The position numbers and the translations under genes are program-made. The notes below the pieces were generated by a model, which saw nothing but the letters and a program-made list of their open reading frames with translations, made no database searches and had not been told where the DNA came from. Below are positions 1 to 9,291 of a DNA stretch of 31,214 nucleotides, in pieces (positions within the stretch are counted from its first letter, which is position 1; each line of letters opens with the position of its first letter). Source of the DNA: Nitriliruptoraceae bacterium (lineage in GTDB: Bacteria; Actinomycetota; Nitriliruptoria; Nitriliruptorales; Nitriliruptoraceae); the NCBI GenBank assembly GCA_007118045.1, contig SKTG01000123.1, forward strand, positions 1-31,214, given 5' to 3'.

Positions 1-303
1 CGCTTCGACCACGACGGCTGGACCCTGCACATCGAGGGCACCACCGTCACCTTCCACCGCACCCACCGGACCGACCAGGCTGACCGGCCCGGACGACCGT
101 CCGACGACGCCGGCGGCCACGACCCGCCAGGCGACCGTCGACGAGCCGGCCAACCCGCCCGTCCACCCGACGACGCCGGCGGCCACGACCCGCCCGGTGA
201 CCGTCGCCGCCGAACCGACCAGCCCCACCAGCCACCCGACGGCGCCGGCGATCCGGACCGACCAGGCGACCCCGGCCGGGGCGGCCGACGACGACCCGGC
301 TGA
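1..303 (+). CDS. 3' end of a probable HNH endonuclease/DUF222-type protein (partial)
   Basis: Frame 1 is open from the left edge to a TGA at 301-303, so this is the last 100 codons of a gene that starts outside the window. The first residues read RFDHDGWTLHIEG, which resembles the segment just after the HNH motif in actinobacterial DUF222/HNH (13E12-type) proteins, where a line of the type 'HHxxxHxGWTL' is common. The catalytic His/Asn residues would lie outside the window, so the family call is an inference from a short match. The remaining roughly 80 residues are a low-complexity Asp/Pro/Gly/Arg tail containing a 22-residue repeat (DDAGGHDPPGDRR seen twice). The stop lies 4 bp from the stop of the convergent methyltransferase gene. 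Alternatively this is the tail of an unrelated protein. Confidence 0.5.
   Translation, partial: RFDHDGWTLHIEGTTVTFHRTHRTDQADRPGRPSDDAGGHDPPGDRRRAGQPARPPDDAGGHDPPGDRRRRTDQPHQPPDGAGDPDRPGDPGRGGRRRPG
101..194 (+). repeat. 28-bp exact direct repeat, period 66 bp, in the tail of the partial CDS
   Basis: The 28 bases at 101-128 recur exactly at 167-194. The period is 66 bp, a multiple of three, so reading frame is preserved and the protein tail carries a 22-residue repeat rich in Asp, Gly and Pro. The DNA between the copies is partly conserved as well (Arg-rich segment), which suggests a recent in-frame tandem duplication. Confidence 0.8.
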
Positions 304-307
304 CCGC

Positions 308-1225
308 TCAGCGGGGTGGTGGATGTCCGTGTCGCGAGATGAGGACCGACCCGGTGACGGGTGTGGTCGCCGGCAGTTGGGCGATCCGGCGCTCGAGCTC
401 GTTCGGCTCGAGGTGGCGGGCGATCGGACCCATGCCGACGAGATCCCGGACGGCGCCGTGGTCGAGCTCGAGCTGCCAGCGGACGGGGGTGGTCTCCAAG
501 GCGATGAGGTGGGGCGACAGCGCGGCCTCGACCCGATCGGCCTTGGTGGCGTCGACGGAGAGCAGCCCGAGCGGTTCACGCAGTTCCGCCAGGTGGTCGA
601 CGGTGGGGGTGACCAGGACGACCCGGCCCTCGGGCGCCAGCACGCGGGCGAACTCCGCACCGTCGCGCGGCGCGAACACGTCGAGCACGACGTCAGCCAT
701 CCCGCCGCGTACCGGCAGTCCGGTCCAGACGTCCGCGACGACGGCGACGACTCGGGGATGAGCTTTGGCGGCGCGTCGCGCAGCGTGCTTGGACACGTCC
801 ACGGCGATCCCCACCCGGTGGGCGTCGGAGCCGACCAGATGCGCGAGCTGGTAGCCGGTCCCCGCCCCGACGTCCACGAGCACGTAAGGCTCGTCGACCG
901 GGCGAACGCGTTGCCGGGAGCTGCCGTCGTCCGCAGGGCGCGACGCGACCCTCGTGCGACGCGATCCCTCGAGGATGGTCTCCACCACCCTGGCAAGAGC
1001 GGACAGCAACGGGTCGAAGTGGCCGGCCGCGAGTGTGGCGGTGCGGCGATCGAGCATGTCGGCGTCGTCGCCGACGTGCGGGCTGGGGGCGGCGAGGAGG
1101 TTGACGTAGCCCTGGCGGGCCAGGTCGAAGTGGTGACCCGCGGCACACGTGAGCGTGCGGTCGCGTCGTCGGAGCTGCGCGCCGCAGTGGGGGCACCGGA
1201 GGGTGGCGACCGCACGCTCGTCCAT
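308..1225 (-). CDS. rlmA: 23S rRNA (guanine-N1)-methyltransferase, RlmA/TlrB-like
   Basis: The protein of 305 residues begins with a zinc-finger segment (CPHCG, then a Cys and CAAGHH within the first 30 residues). It is followed by QGYVNLL, which is characteristic of RlmA enzymes. A Rossmann SAM-binding fold follows, with motif I VDVGAGTGY and then AVDVSKHAARRAAK. The RlmA/TlrB family methylates N1 of a guanine in helix 35 of 23S rRNA (G745 in Gram-negatives, G748 in Gram-positives) using S-adenosylmethionine; some members confer tylosin or mycinamicin resistance. The ATG at 1225 is chosen because a GGAG stands 8-9 bases upstream and the protein begins just before the zinc finger; extending to 1306 would run into the transporter gene. 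It lies 13 bp after the transporter stop, so the two are probably co-transcribed. An Arg/Ser-rich insert (about residues 91-110) before motif I is not typical. Family call firm, exact target base unproven. Confidence 0.85.
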   Translation of the reverse strand: MDERAVATLRCPHCGAQLRRRDRTLTCAAGHHFDLARQGYVNLLAAPSPHVGDDADMLDRRTATLAAGHFDPLLSALARVVETILEGSRRTRVASRPADDGSSRQRVRPVDEPYVLVDVGAGTGYQLAHLVGSDAHRVGIAVDVSKHAARRAAKAHPRVVAVVADVWTGLPVRGGMADVVLDVFAPRDGAEFARVLAPEGRVVLVTPTVDHLAELREPLGLLSVDATKADRVEAALSPHLIALETTPVRWQLELDHGAVRDLVGMGPIARHLEPNELERRIAQLPATTPVTGSVLISRHGHPPPR

Positions 1226-1238
1226 GTCGTGCGCTCCT

Positions 1239-2552
1239 TCACCCACCAGATCGCCACGCGGCTCGAACCGCGTAGGTGACCGCGCCGATCGCCAGGACGG
1301 CCGCACCGCCGAGGACCGAGGCGGCGGGCAGCGTCACGGCCAGCCCGACGCAGCCGGCGACGCCGAGCCCGGCCAGCCAGCGTGGCCAGCGTCGTTCGGT
1401 GGCGCTCAGGGTCCACGCGGACGCGTTGGCGATCGCGTAGTAGGTCAGCACGGCGAACGAGCTGAAGCCGATCGCCTCGCGCAGATCCGCGCCGGCCGCC
1501 AGCACGGCGATCACGACGACGGCGACGGCGAGCTCGGCCACGTCGGGTACGCGGCTCCGTCGCGAGACGTGGGCCAGCGGGCGGGGCAGGTGCCCGTCAC
1601 GGGCCATGGCGAACGTGGTCCGACTGACGCCCACGAGCAACGAGAGCAGGACCCCCACCGACGCGACCGTCGCCCCGAGCCGGACCGCGGGGGCGAGGAC
1701 GGCCAGCTCGCCGTCCTCGACGGCGGCGGCCAGGGGAGCATCGGCACCGGCCAGCGACTCCGGGCCGGCGGCGAGCAGCGCGGAGACAGCGACCGTGGCA
1801 TAGACCACCAACGTGATCCCCAGGGCGACGGGGATCGCCCGTGGGATGGTGCGACGCGGCTCGGTCACCTCCTCGCCGAGCGTGGCGATGCGCGCGTACC
1901 CGGCGAACGCGAAGAACAGCAAGCCGCCCGACTGCACGATCCCGTACCAGCCGCCGACCGCGGTCATCTCGCCGAGGTTGCCGACGTCGACCTCACCGCC
2001 ACCGAGCGCGGCGACGACCACCGCTGTGAGCGTCGCGAGCACGATCGCCACGATCACCCGGGTCAGGCCCGAGGTCTTCTTCACGCCGGCCAGGTTCACG
2101 GCCGTCAGGCCGACGACCACCCCGATCGCCGCCGGCCGAGCGAACGCCGGCGTCACGTAGGCCCCGAAGGTCAGGGCCATCGCGGCACAGCTGGCGGTCT
2201 TGCCGACCACGAAGCCCCAGCCGGCGAGATACCCCCAGAAGGATCCGAGCCGCTCGCGTCCGTAGACGTATGTCCCGCCGGACTCGGGGTACAGGGCAGC
2301 GAGCTGGGCAGACGAGGTCGCGTTGCAGTAGGCGACCACCGCCGCGAGCGCCAGACCGATCAACAGGCCCGCACCCGCAGCCTCGGCGGCCGGCCCGAAT
2401 GCGGCGAACACGCCGGCGCCGATCATCGCCCCGAGGCCGATGACCACCGCGTCGGCGGTGTTCAGCCGGCGCGCCAGTCCCTCGGTCGGCGCGTCCCGGG
2501 GGTGGTCGGAGGCGTCCTCGGGCTCGGGCCCTCGCTGTCGCTCGTCGGCCAC
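1239..2552 (-). CDS. APC-family amino-acid permease
   Basis: A 437-residue integral membrane protein of the amino acid-polyamine-organocation superfamily, with about 12 hydrophobic segments. Helix 1 carries the family signature GLGAMIGAGVF; GTYVYGRERLG follows helix 2; FFAFAGYARIATLGEEV matches the conserved helix-6 region. It should import or exchange amino acids or related amines by secondary transport; the substrate cannot be read from sequence. A GTG start at 2552 is preferred: a GAGGGA stands about 6 bases upstream, and the encoded N-terminus is a short charged cytoplasmic leader before helix 1. An upstream ATG at 2951 would add 133 Arg/Pro/Ile-rich residues that translate simple-sequence repeats and look noncoding. 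The gene is followed after 13 bp by the RlmA-like gene. Confidence 0.87.
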   Translation of the reverse strand: MADERQRGPEPEDASDHPRDAPTEGLARRLNTADAVVIGLGAMIGAGVFAAFGPAAEAAGAGLLIGLALAAVVAYCNATSSAQLAALYPESGGTYVYGRERLGSFWGYLAGWGFVVGKTASCAAMALTFGAYVTPAFARPAAIGVVVGLTAVNLAGVKKTSGLTRVIVAIVLATLTAVVVAALGGGEVDVGNLGEMTAVGGWYGIVQSGGLLFFAFAGYARIATLGEEVTEPRRTIPRAIPVALGITLVVYATVAVSALLAAGPESLAGADAPLAAAVEDGELAVLAPAVRLGATVASVGVLLSLLVGVSRTTFAMARDGHLPRPLAHVSRRSRVPDVAELAVAVVVIAVLAAGADLREAIGFSSFAVLTYYAIANASAWTLSATERRWPRWLAGLGVAGCVGLAVTLPAASVLGGAAVLAIGAVTYAVRAAWRSGG

Positions 2553-2672
2553 CTCGATCCCTCGTCGTCGTCCGCGGGCCCCCGCACGGGGCCGTGCCCG
2601 GGTGCCGAGGCTGCTCGCGGCACGGTTCGCACCCGCAGCATCGCGGATCGCGGCTCGGATCGCGGATCGCGC

Positions 2673-2716
2673 ATCGCGGATCGGATCGCGGATCGGATCG
2701 CGGATCGGATCGCGGA
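2673..2716. repeat. 12-bp tandem repeat, about 3.7 copies, upstream of the permease
   Basis: The unit ATCGCGGATCGG occurs exactly at 2673-2684, 2685-2696 and 2697-2708, then eight more bases to 2716. Degenerate versions of the same motif extend leftward to about 2641. The array sits about 120 bp upstream of the permease GTG start, in the likely 5' leader or promoter zone. Confidence 0.9.
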
Positions 2717-2828
2717 GGGTAGTAGGACTCTGGGTGTGTCGTGAGCGCCGGGTGTTGGTGCCGGTCGGGTCGGTTCGAAGGTCGGCTAGCGGGTCCGACG
2801 ACCAGGCACGCGGCCTCGGACGGACCCG

Positions 2829-2858
2829 GATCCTGATCCTGATCCTGATCCTGATCCT
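2829..2858. repeat. Hexanucleotide microsatellite GATCCT x 5
   Basis: Five uninterrupted copies of GATCCT run from 2829 to 2858. The array lies about 280 bp upstream of the permease start. Perfect short-unit arrays are prone to slippage; in noncoding DNA a copy-number change would alter spacing by 6 bp, about half a helical turn. Confidence 0.95.
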
Positions 2859-2972
2859 GACGAGCATCGAACGTGTCATCGAGCGTGTCGGGGGCGGCAC
2901 TCGCCCGCTGTCGTGGGTACCGCACGAGGCCGCCGTCGCCGCAACCTGCACGGTGGTCGGGCCCGGCGCCGG

Positions 2973-3977
2973 TCAGGCGGCTTCGTCCACGGCCCTCGCC
3001 TCCGCCGCCCGCTTCGACGGCGAGGTGCCGACGCCGGCGCGCATCGCCGACAGCACCGCACCGGCCTGCGCGACGGCGGCACGCGACGCGGCCGGGGGCC
3101 ACCGCACCTCCAGCGCGGTTTGCAGCGGTGGGGGGAGCGACCCGAGCGCGCCGGTCAGTAGCGACCGGTAGCCACCGCGCGCCACCAGCGGGATAGGGGG
3201 TCGTCGCAGGAACCTGAGCGCGTCGCGACCCTGGTGGTTGATCCCCAGCTCGGCGTGGTACGAGGCGAGGGTCTCGTCGAGTTGCGCGACGGTGGTTGGC
3301 AACGTGCCGTCGTCGATCATCGGGAGCGCCAGCCGCTGCGTCCGCAGTTCCTCGAGCGCGCCCGGGTCGCGCTCCAGCTCGCGCAGGTCCACGCGCGGAT
3401 CCAGCAACGCGCCGATGCGTGACTGTTCGCGCACGAACGCGTCCTCGTCCTCGAGGGGGAAGGGCGCCCAAGCGCGGTGACCGGCCAGGAACGACGAGGT
3501 CAGCGCGATCGAGACCCACGTCAGTAGCCGGGGGTCGTCCGCCCGGTAGCGACGACCGTCCGGCGCGATCCCCTGCACCCGCGGGTGCACCGCTCGGACC
3601 CGGTGGGAGATGCGCAGCGCCTCACGCGTGGACCCGAACGTGGTCGTGGTCACGTACGCGGAAGTCCGTTGCAGCCGTCCGAGCGGGTCGTCGCGGAAGG
3701 CCGAGTGGTCGTGCACCCCGGCCATCGCCAACGGATGGGCCACCTGCACCAGCAGTCCGCGCAGTCCACCGGCGATCGCAGCGGGTTCCCCGATCACCTG
3801 CCACGACGCGCTCCCCGGGCCCGTCAGGCCGGGATCGCCGCGATCCGAGGCCGGGTCGAAGGCGGGTGCGCCGAACATGCGGGTCAGGATCCGGCGGATG
3901 GCGGCGCGCGCCAGGGGGAGGCCGGCGGCGCGTGCCTCGCTCGACGCGGCGGATGAAGGTTCGACCGTGTGGCTCAT
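2973..3977 (-). CDS. Oxygenase MpaB / DUF2236 family protein
   Basis: About 334 residues from the ATG at 3977. The protein matches the DUF2236 (MpaB/latex-clearing oxygenase-like) family: the GLRGLLVQVAHPLAMAGV segment with its conserved Arg and HP pair, then DHSAFRDDPLGRLQRT, a downstream HPRVQG, and YRADDPRLLTWV. The family includes heme-b proteins such as rubber oxygenase and the fungal MpaB oxygenase; most bacterial members are uncharacterised, so the substrate is unknown. Start choice is uncertain: no strong ribosome-binding site precedes 3977, and an in-frame ATG at 4052 would add 25 residues of Arg/Gly-rich sequence not typical of the family. It lies 90 bp downstream of the 4068-4511 gene on the same strand and may share its transcript. 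Confidence 0.8.
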   Translation of the reverse strand: MSHTVEPSSAASSEARAAGLPLARAAIRRILTRMFGAPAFDPASDRGDPGLTGPGSASWQVIGEPAAIAGGLRGLLVQVAHPLAMAGVHDHSAFRDDPLGRLQRTSAYVTTTTFGSTREALRISHRVRAVHPRVQGIAPDGRRYRADDPRLLTWVSIALTSSFLAGHRAWAPFPLEDEDAFVREQSRIGALLDPRVDLRELERDPGALEELRTQRLALPMIDDGTLPTTVAQLDETLASYHAELGINHQGRDALRFLRRPPIPLVARGGYRSLLTGALGSLPPPLQTALEVRWPPAASRAAVAQAGAVLSAMRAGVGTSPSKRAAEARAVDEAA

Positions 3978-4067
3978 ACCGATCGTTCGGGGCTCACGCT
4001 GCCAAGGACGGTTCGAGGACCCGGCACCGGCACGATGGCCCACGGCCGGCACGTCCCGGGAGGCGTG

Positions 4068-4511
4068 TCATCCGCCGTACCCCTCGTGGACCTCGTCCAT
4101 CGCCAACCGGGCGCCGTCGTCGGCCAGGTCGTCCAGCGACAGCTGCGCGGGCGGTGGCGTGCCCGCGTCCGGCTGGGTCGGGGCGGCATCCGGATCCTCG
4201 CCCGTGAGCGCCGTCCACCACCATCTGAGACCGCGGGGAGAGCTGCGCAGGCCCAACCGCGCGAACGGCACGTCGGTGCGTCCGAGGAACACCAGCTCCG
4301 CCACCACGGCGTCGACGGTGGACCGGACCGACGCGTCCTGGGGGTAGTCCGCTCGCAGCAGCGTCAGCACCTCGGGGCGGGCATCGAGGGCGCCGTAGCG
4401 GTCGCCGACCGGGCCCTCGGTGGCTGCCAGGCGGACACGGACCTCGCGCCACAGCAGTCGCTGCCGCGCGAACCAGTCCCATGCGTACGCGGGGGGACCG
4501 GACCTGGCCAA
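4068..4511 (-). CDS. Hypothetical protein of about 147 residues
   Basis: I do not recognise a family. The protein has an N-terminal aromatic and basic segment (YAWDWFARQRLLWREVRVRL), a helical middle (VRSTVDAVVAELVFLGRTDVPFARLGL), a WWWTALTG motif and an acidic, Pro-rich C-terminal third ending DEVHEGYGG. No signal peptide or clear membrane helix is seen. A TTG start at 4511 is proposed because GGGAG lies 6 bases upstream; a GTG at about 4559 in the same frame is an alternative without an evident ribosome-binding site. Upstream extensions of the frame run through the antisense of the acidic lipoprotein gene and are noncoding. It precedes the DUF2236 oxygenase gene by 90 bp on the same strand. 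Coding status rests on frame composition and the ribosome-binding site. Confidence 0.6.
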   Translation of the reverse strand: MARSGPPAYAWDWFARQRLLWREVRVRLAATEGPVGDRYGALDARPEVLTLLRADYPQDASVRSTVDAVVAELVFLGRTDVPFARLGLRSSPRGLRWWWTALTGEDPDAAPTQPDAGTPPPAQLSLDDLADDGARLAMDEVHEGYGG

Positions 4512-4782
4512 CCTGTGCTCCCGTATCGTCTGCCTCGAGCCTACGGTGCCCTGCACGCGGGAGCGAGAGCGCTTCGTCCGCGGAAGCCGAGGTCGGTGCT
4601 TCGAGTGCGGGAGCGAGGGCCGAAGGGGCGCGATCTGCGCCGGTCGGGCCCGACACGTCCGATGTGTCCCGTCCGGACGCCACCGACCGACCACCCGTAC
4701 GTCCGATGGCACCAGAGTCGTCGACGTGGGCCATGAACGGTTCGTACCGTGTGCTCTCGCTCCCGATGAACCTGGAGATCCG

Positions 4783-5091
4783 ATGAACACCCGCAAGCCA
4801 CTCGCCCTGCTCGCCGCGGCCGCCCTCTCCTTCGGCGTGGTCGCCTGCGACGACGACGCGACCGACAACGGCCTCGACGACAACGGTGTCGAGGACGACG
4901 GCCTCGAAGAGGATGACGGCCTCGAGGACGACGGCCTCGAGGACGACGGTGTCGAGGACGACGACGCGGTCGAGGACGACGCGGAGGACATGGAGGACGA
5001 CGCGGACGACGCGGACGACCTCGATGACGACGCCGACGACATGGACGACGACCTCGAGGACGACGTCGACGACGAAGACGACGACGTCTGA
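4783..5091 (+). CDS. Small hyperacidic lipoprotein
   Basis: A 102-residue protein starting at ATG 4783 with GGAG seven bases upstream. Residues 1-22 form a lipoprotein signal: MNTRKP, a hydrophobic core, then the lipobox VVAC with Cys22. Everything after Cys22 (about 80 residues) is almost entirely Asp and Glu, with Val, Leu, Gly, Asn, Ala, Met and Thr as the other residues and no Lys, Arg or aromatic. It is built from short degenerate repeats of the type DDGLEDDGVE. It should be exported, lipid-anchored and strongly negatively charged, able to bind cations or act as a spacer; function is unknown. No family is recognised. The repetitive GAC/GAG codons also give long spurious frames on the other strand. 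Two strong hairpins follow the stop. Similar acidic stretches follow the lipobox of FbpA and of the gamma-glutamyltransferase in this window. Confidence 0.82.
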   Translation: MNTRKPLALLAAAALSFGVVACDDDATDNGLDDNGVEDDGLEEDDGLEDDGLEDDGVEDDDAVEDDAEDMEDDADDADDLDDDADDMDDDLEDDVDDEDDDV

Positions 5092-5109
5092 TCCTCGTTC
5101 CTCCCGGGT

Positions 5110-5126
5110 GAGCGCCGAAGGCGCTC
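5110..5126 (+). terminator. Short hairpin after the hyperacidic lipoprotein gene
   Basis: A perfect 7-bp stem, GAGCGCC/GGCGCTC, with a GAA loop begins 19 bases after the stop codon. No T-run follows. It may assist the larger hairpin just downstream. Confidence 0.45.
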
Positions 5127-5141
5127 GGAACCCCGGTCCCT

Positions 5142-5174
5142 CGGCGCCGCCGGAGCACTGCACCGGCGGCGCCG
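5142..5174 (+). terminator. Strong GC hairpin terminator after the acidic lipoprotein gene
   Basis: A perfect 12-bp inverted repeat (5142-5153 with 5163-5174) encloses a 9-base loop and is followed by TCGTTC. Placed about 50 bases after the stop, it is the likely transcription terminator, of the GC-rich kind with a poor T-tract common in high-GC Actinobacteria. Confidence 0.7.
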
Positions 5175-5571
5175 TCGTTCGCAGCCCGGAGTCAGGGCGT
5201 GGACGACGACGCGACCGACCCGACCCCCGGGCCAGAGCATGGCTGAGGGTCGAGGACGGGACGCGACACGACAGAGCCCGCGCTCCGGCGCGGGCTGCGT
5301 CGTTGTCGACCACCGAGGACACGGCCCTGTGCACCGGTGCGCCAGCAAGGGAGCTCACGGCGTCGCCGCCCTCGTTCCCGGATCACGCCGACGCCATGCG
5401 GTCGTCGGTCACGACGCCGGTCGCGAGCGCGAGCAGGGCGGCAGCCAGCCATGCGCTGATCCTCGCCGATCGGCGCTTCCGACCGGCGTGGCTGCGCCGC
5501 GGTGAGGGGTCACGGCTGGCCGGTCACCGCGATCCCTCGCCCGCGGTGCACCGGCGTCAGCGGCGGCGACG
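5175..5571. other. Intergenic stretch between convergent genes, no gene seen
   Basis: About 400 bp between the acidic lipoprotein (plus) and icd (minus). Open frames here have Arg-rich, shadow-like composition. One minus-strand stretch around 5386-5470 encodes a basic segment followed by a hydrophobic helix (AWLAAALLALATGVV), but an in-frame stop precedes it without a usable start. A weak inverted repeat (CACCGCG at 5525-5531 with CGCGGTG at 5542-5548) just past the icd stop could act as part of its terminator. Confidence 0.5.
5275..5296. terminator. 9-bp GC hairpin in the lipoprotein/icd convergent interval
   Basis: AGCCCGCGC at 5275-5283 pairs perfectly with 5288-5296 around a TCCG tetraloop. 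It lies between two convergent genes, so it could stop transcription in either direction; GTCGTTGT follows on the plus strand. Confidence 0.5.
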
Positions 5572-7794
<2,223 letters not shown>

Positions 7795-7894
7795 GGACGG
7801 ATCGATCCCTCGTCGCGGTCGGCGTTCCGGCGTGGCCGTGTCCTCGCCCGGTCGTCGGAACGGGTGAAAGTAGTCGTTCCCCGCGTCCCACGAC

Positions 7895-7986
7895 GCCGGC
7901 GGTCCCGGTCGTACGGTGCCGGCGGTCCCGGTCGCACGGTGCCGGGCGGTCGCGGTCGCACGATGCCGAGCGGTCCCGTCGGTCGG
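7895..7986. repeat. About 23-bp imperfect tandem repeat, 4 units, between icd and fbpA
   Basis: Units begin at 7895, 7918, 7941 and 7965, each starting GCCGGCGGTCCCGGTC or a close variant and ending in a GTACGGT/GCACGGT-like block. The first two units differ by one base; the third is 24 bp and the fourth partial. The array lies in the icd-fbpA intergenic region, ending about 30 bp before the iron box. Confidence 0.85.
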
Positions 7987-8017
7987 CCAGGGGGCGCGGT
8001 TGCCGAGGCGCGCGGAC

Positions 8018-8036
8018 TGTGGTTAGGCTCACCTAA
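8018..8036 (+). promoter_or_regulatory. Iron box (DtxR/IdeR operator) upstream of fbpA
   Basis: The 19 bases at 8018-8036 match the known DtxR/IdeR consensus TTAGGTTAGGCTAACCTAA at 16 positions by my count; the inner 14 bases, TTAGGCTCACCTAA, match 13 of 14 and form a 5-bp inverted repeat. It lies 51 bp before the fbpA ATG, where bound repressor would block transcription under iron-replete conditions. This is the expected arrangement for a ferric-iron importer. Confidence 0.85.
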
Positions 8037-8087
8037 GTCACCCCGAGGAACGGTGGCGCCGCTCCCGACCACCTGGAGGACCGCCCC

Positions 8088-9263
8088 ATGAGAACGTCCC
8101 GAACCCGTCGCTGGCTGGCCGGCCTGGCCGTTATGAGCCTCGTGGCAACCGCCTGCGGAGCTGACGAGTCCGAGCCCGACGGTGACGACACCGACGCGAC
8201 GACGGAGGACGTGGACGCCGAGGACGAGACGGAGGACGTCGGGGACGGGGCGGACGACGCCGACGACCCGGAGGCCACCGACGAGGGTGATGGCGCCGAG
8301 GACGACGCGGCCGAGGAGGCCGCGAACGACGCCGAGGGACCGATCACCGTCTACTCGGGTCGCAACGAGGAACTCGTCGGGTTCCTGTTCGACGACTTCA
8401 CCGAGGAGACCGGCATCGAGGTGGACGTGCGCTACGGCGACACCGCCGAGCTCGCGGCCACCATCACCGAGGAGGGTGACGCGAGCCCCGCGGACGTCTA
8501 CTTCGCGCAGGACGCCGGAGGGCTCGGTGCCCTGGAGGCCCAAGGGCTCCTGGCCGAGCTGCCGGAGGACGTGCTCGATCAGGTCGACGAGGCCTTCCGG
8601 TCGCGGGACGGGCAGTGGACGGGCACGAGCGGTCGCGTCCGCGTGCTGGCCTACAACACCGACGAGCTGTCCGAGGACGAGGTCCCCGGTTCGGTGATGG
8701 AGCTCACCGAACCCGAGTGGGAGGGCCGGGTCGGCTGGGCGCCGACCAACGGGTCGTTCCAGGCCTTCGTCACCGCACTCCGGGTCGAGGAGGGCGAGGA
8801 CGTCGCCCGCGAGTGGCTCGAGGGCATGATCGACAACGGCGCCGCCGAGTTCGAGAACAACACGGCCATCGTCGAGGGCGTCTCGCGCGGTGAGGTGGAG
8901 GTCGGGATCACCAACCACTACTACCTCTTCCGCTTCCTCGCGGAGGACCCCGACTTCAACGTCGAGAACAAGTACCTGCCCGGTGACATCGGCGGCCTGG
9001 TCAACATCGCGGGGATGGGCGTGCTGGAGACCTCCGAGCAGCCCGAGGCCTCGGTCGAGCTGGTGCGCTACCTGCTCAGCGACGAGGTGCAGGAGTACTT
9101 CGGCCAGAACGCCGACACGGTCGAGTTCCCGATCCGTGACGGGATCGAGTCGCCGGAACTGCCGTCGCTCGAGGAGATCGACCCGCCCGATGTCGACCTG
9201 AGCGACCTCGAGGACCTCCAGGGGACGCTGGAGCTGCTGCAGGAGACCGGCGCCCTCCGGTGA
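8088..9263 (+). CDS. fbpA: Ferric-iron ABC transporter substrate-binding lipoprotein (FbpA/FutA type)
   Basis: A 391-residue exported lipoprotein. Residues 1-23 form the signal with lipobox ATAC (Cys23). Residues 24-84 are an acidic linker without Lys or Arg. The binding domain starts at ITVYSGRNEELV (86-97), the classic opening of bacterial ferric-binding proteins, and the tandem tyrosines of NHYYLFR (Tyr278/Tyr279) match the Fe3+ ligands of FbpA/FutA proteins. It captures ferric iron outside the membrane and hands it to FbpB. The ATG at 8088 has GGAG nine bases upstream. An iron box lies 51 bp upstream. fbpB follows after 28 bp, so the two form an operon; the cognate ATPase gene is apparently the distant fbpC at 14277-15410. 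The acidic linker is much longer than in typical homologues, whose mature domain starts soon after the signal. Confidence 0.93.
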   Translation: MRTSRTRRWLAGLAVMSLVATACGADESEPDGDDTDATTEDVDAEDETEDVGDGADDADDPEATDEGDGAEDDAAEEAANDAEGPITVYSGRNEELVGFLFDDFTEETGIEVDVRYGDTAELAATITEEGDASPADVYFAQDAGGLGALEAQGLLAELPEDVLDQVDEAFRSRDGQWTGTSGRVRVLAYNTDELSEDEVPGSVMELTEPEWEGRVGWAPTNGSFQAFVTALRVEEGEDVAREWLEGMIDNGAAEFENNTAIVEGVSRGEVEVGITNHYYLFRFLAEDPDFNVENKYLPGDIGGLVNIAGMGVLETSEQPEASVELVRYLLSDEVQEYFGQNADTVEFPIRDGIESPELPSLEEIDPPDVDLSDLEDLQGTLELLQETGALR

Positions 9264-9291
9264 GCGGTCCGGGGGTCGGGGTACGGTCGGC

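Larger units (their letters stand above)
2553..2972. other. 420-bp intergenic region with two simple-sequence arrays
   Basis: No credible gene is seen here. Open frames across it encode Arg/Pro/Ala low-complexity sequence or translations of repeats. The stretch holds a 12-bp tandem array and a hexanucleotide array (listed separately) and must contain the promoter of the leftward permease/methyltransferase pair. The oxygenase gene ends at its right edge. I could not identify a convincing -10/-35 pair. Confidence 0.6.

Noticed and set aside
1149..2744. Plus-strand frame of over 500 codons across the permease gene
   Set aside because: Shadow frame: Arg/Gly/Asp-rich low complexity, while the minus strand encodes a clear 12-helix APC permease.
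2553..2951. N-terminal extension of the permease from the upstream ATG
   Set aside because: The extra 133 residues translate tandem repeats (Ile-Arg and Asp-Pro-Ile-Arg runs); the GTG at 2552 has a good ribosome-binding site and the family N-terminus.
4541..5158. Long Arg-rich minus-strand frame opposite the acidic lipoprotein gene
   Set aside because: It is simply the complement of GAC/GAG repeats; the composition is nearly all Arg and Pro, and the plus-strand frame has a signal peptide and a ribosome-binding site.
5386..5470. Minus-strand hydrophobic helix (AWLAAALLALATGVV) suggesting a small membrane protein
   Set aside because: An in-frame TGA lies a short way upstream and no ATG, GTG or TTG with a ribosome-binding site starts the segment.
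7895..7986. CRISPR-like array between icd and fbpA
   Set aside because: The units are contiguous and similar throughout with no unique spacers, so this is an ordinary tandem repeat.
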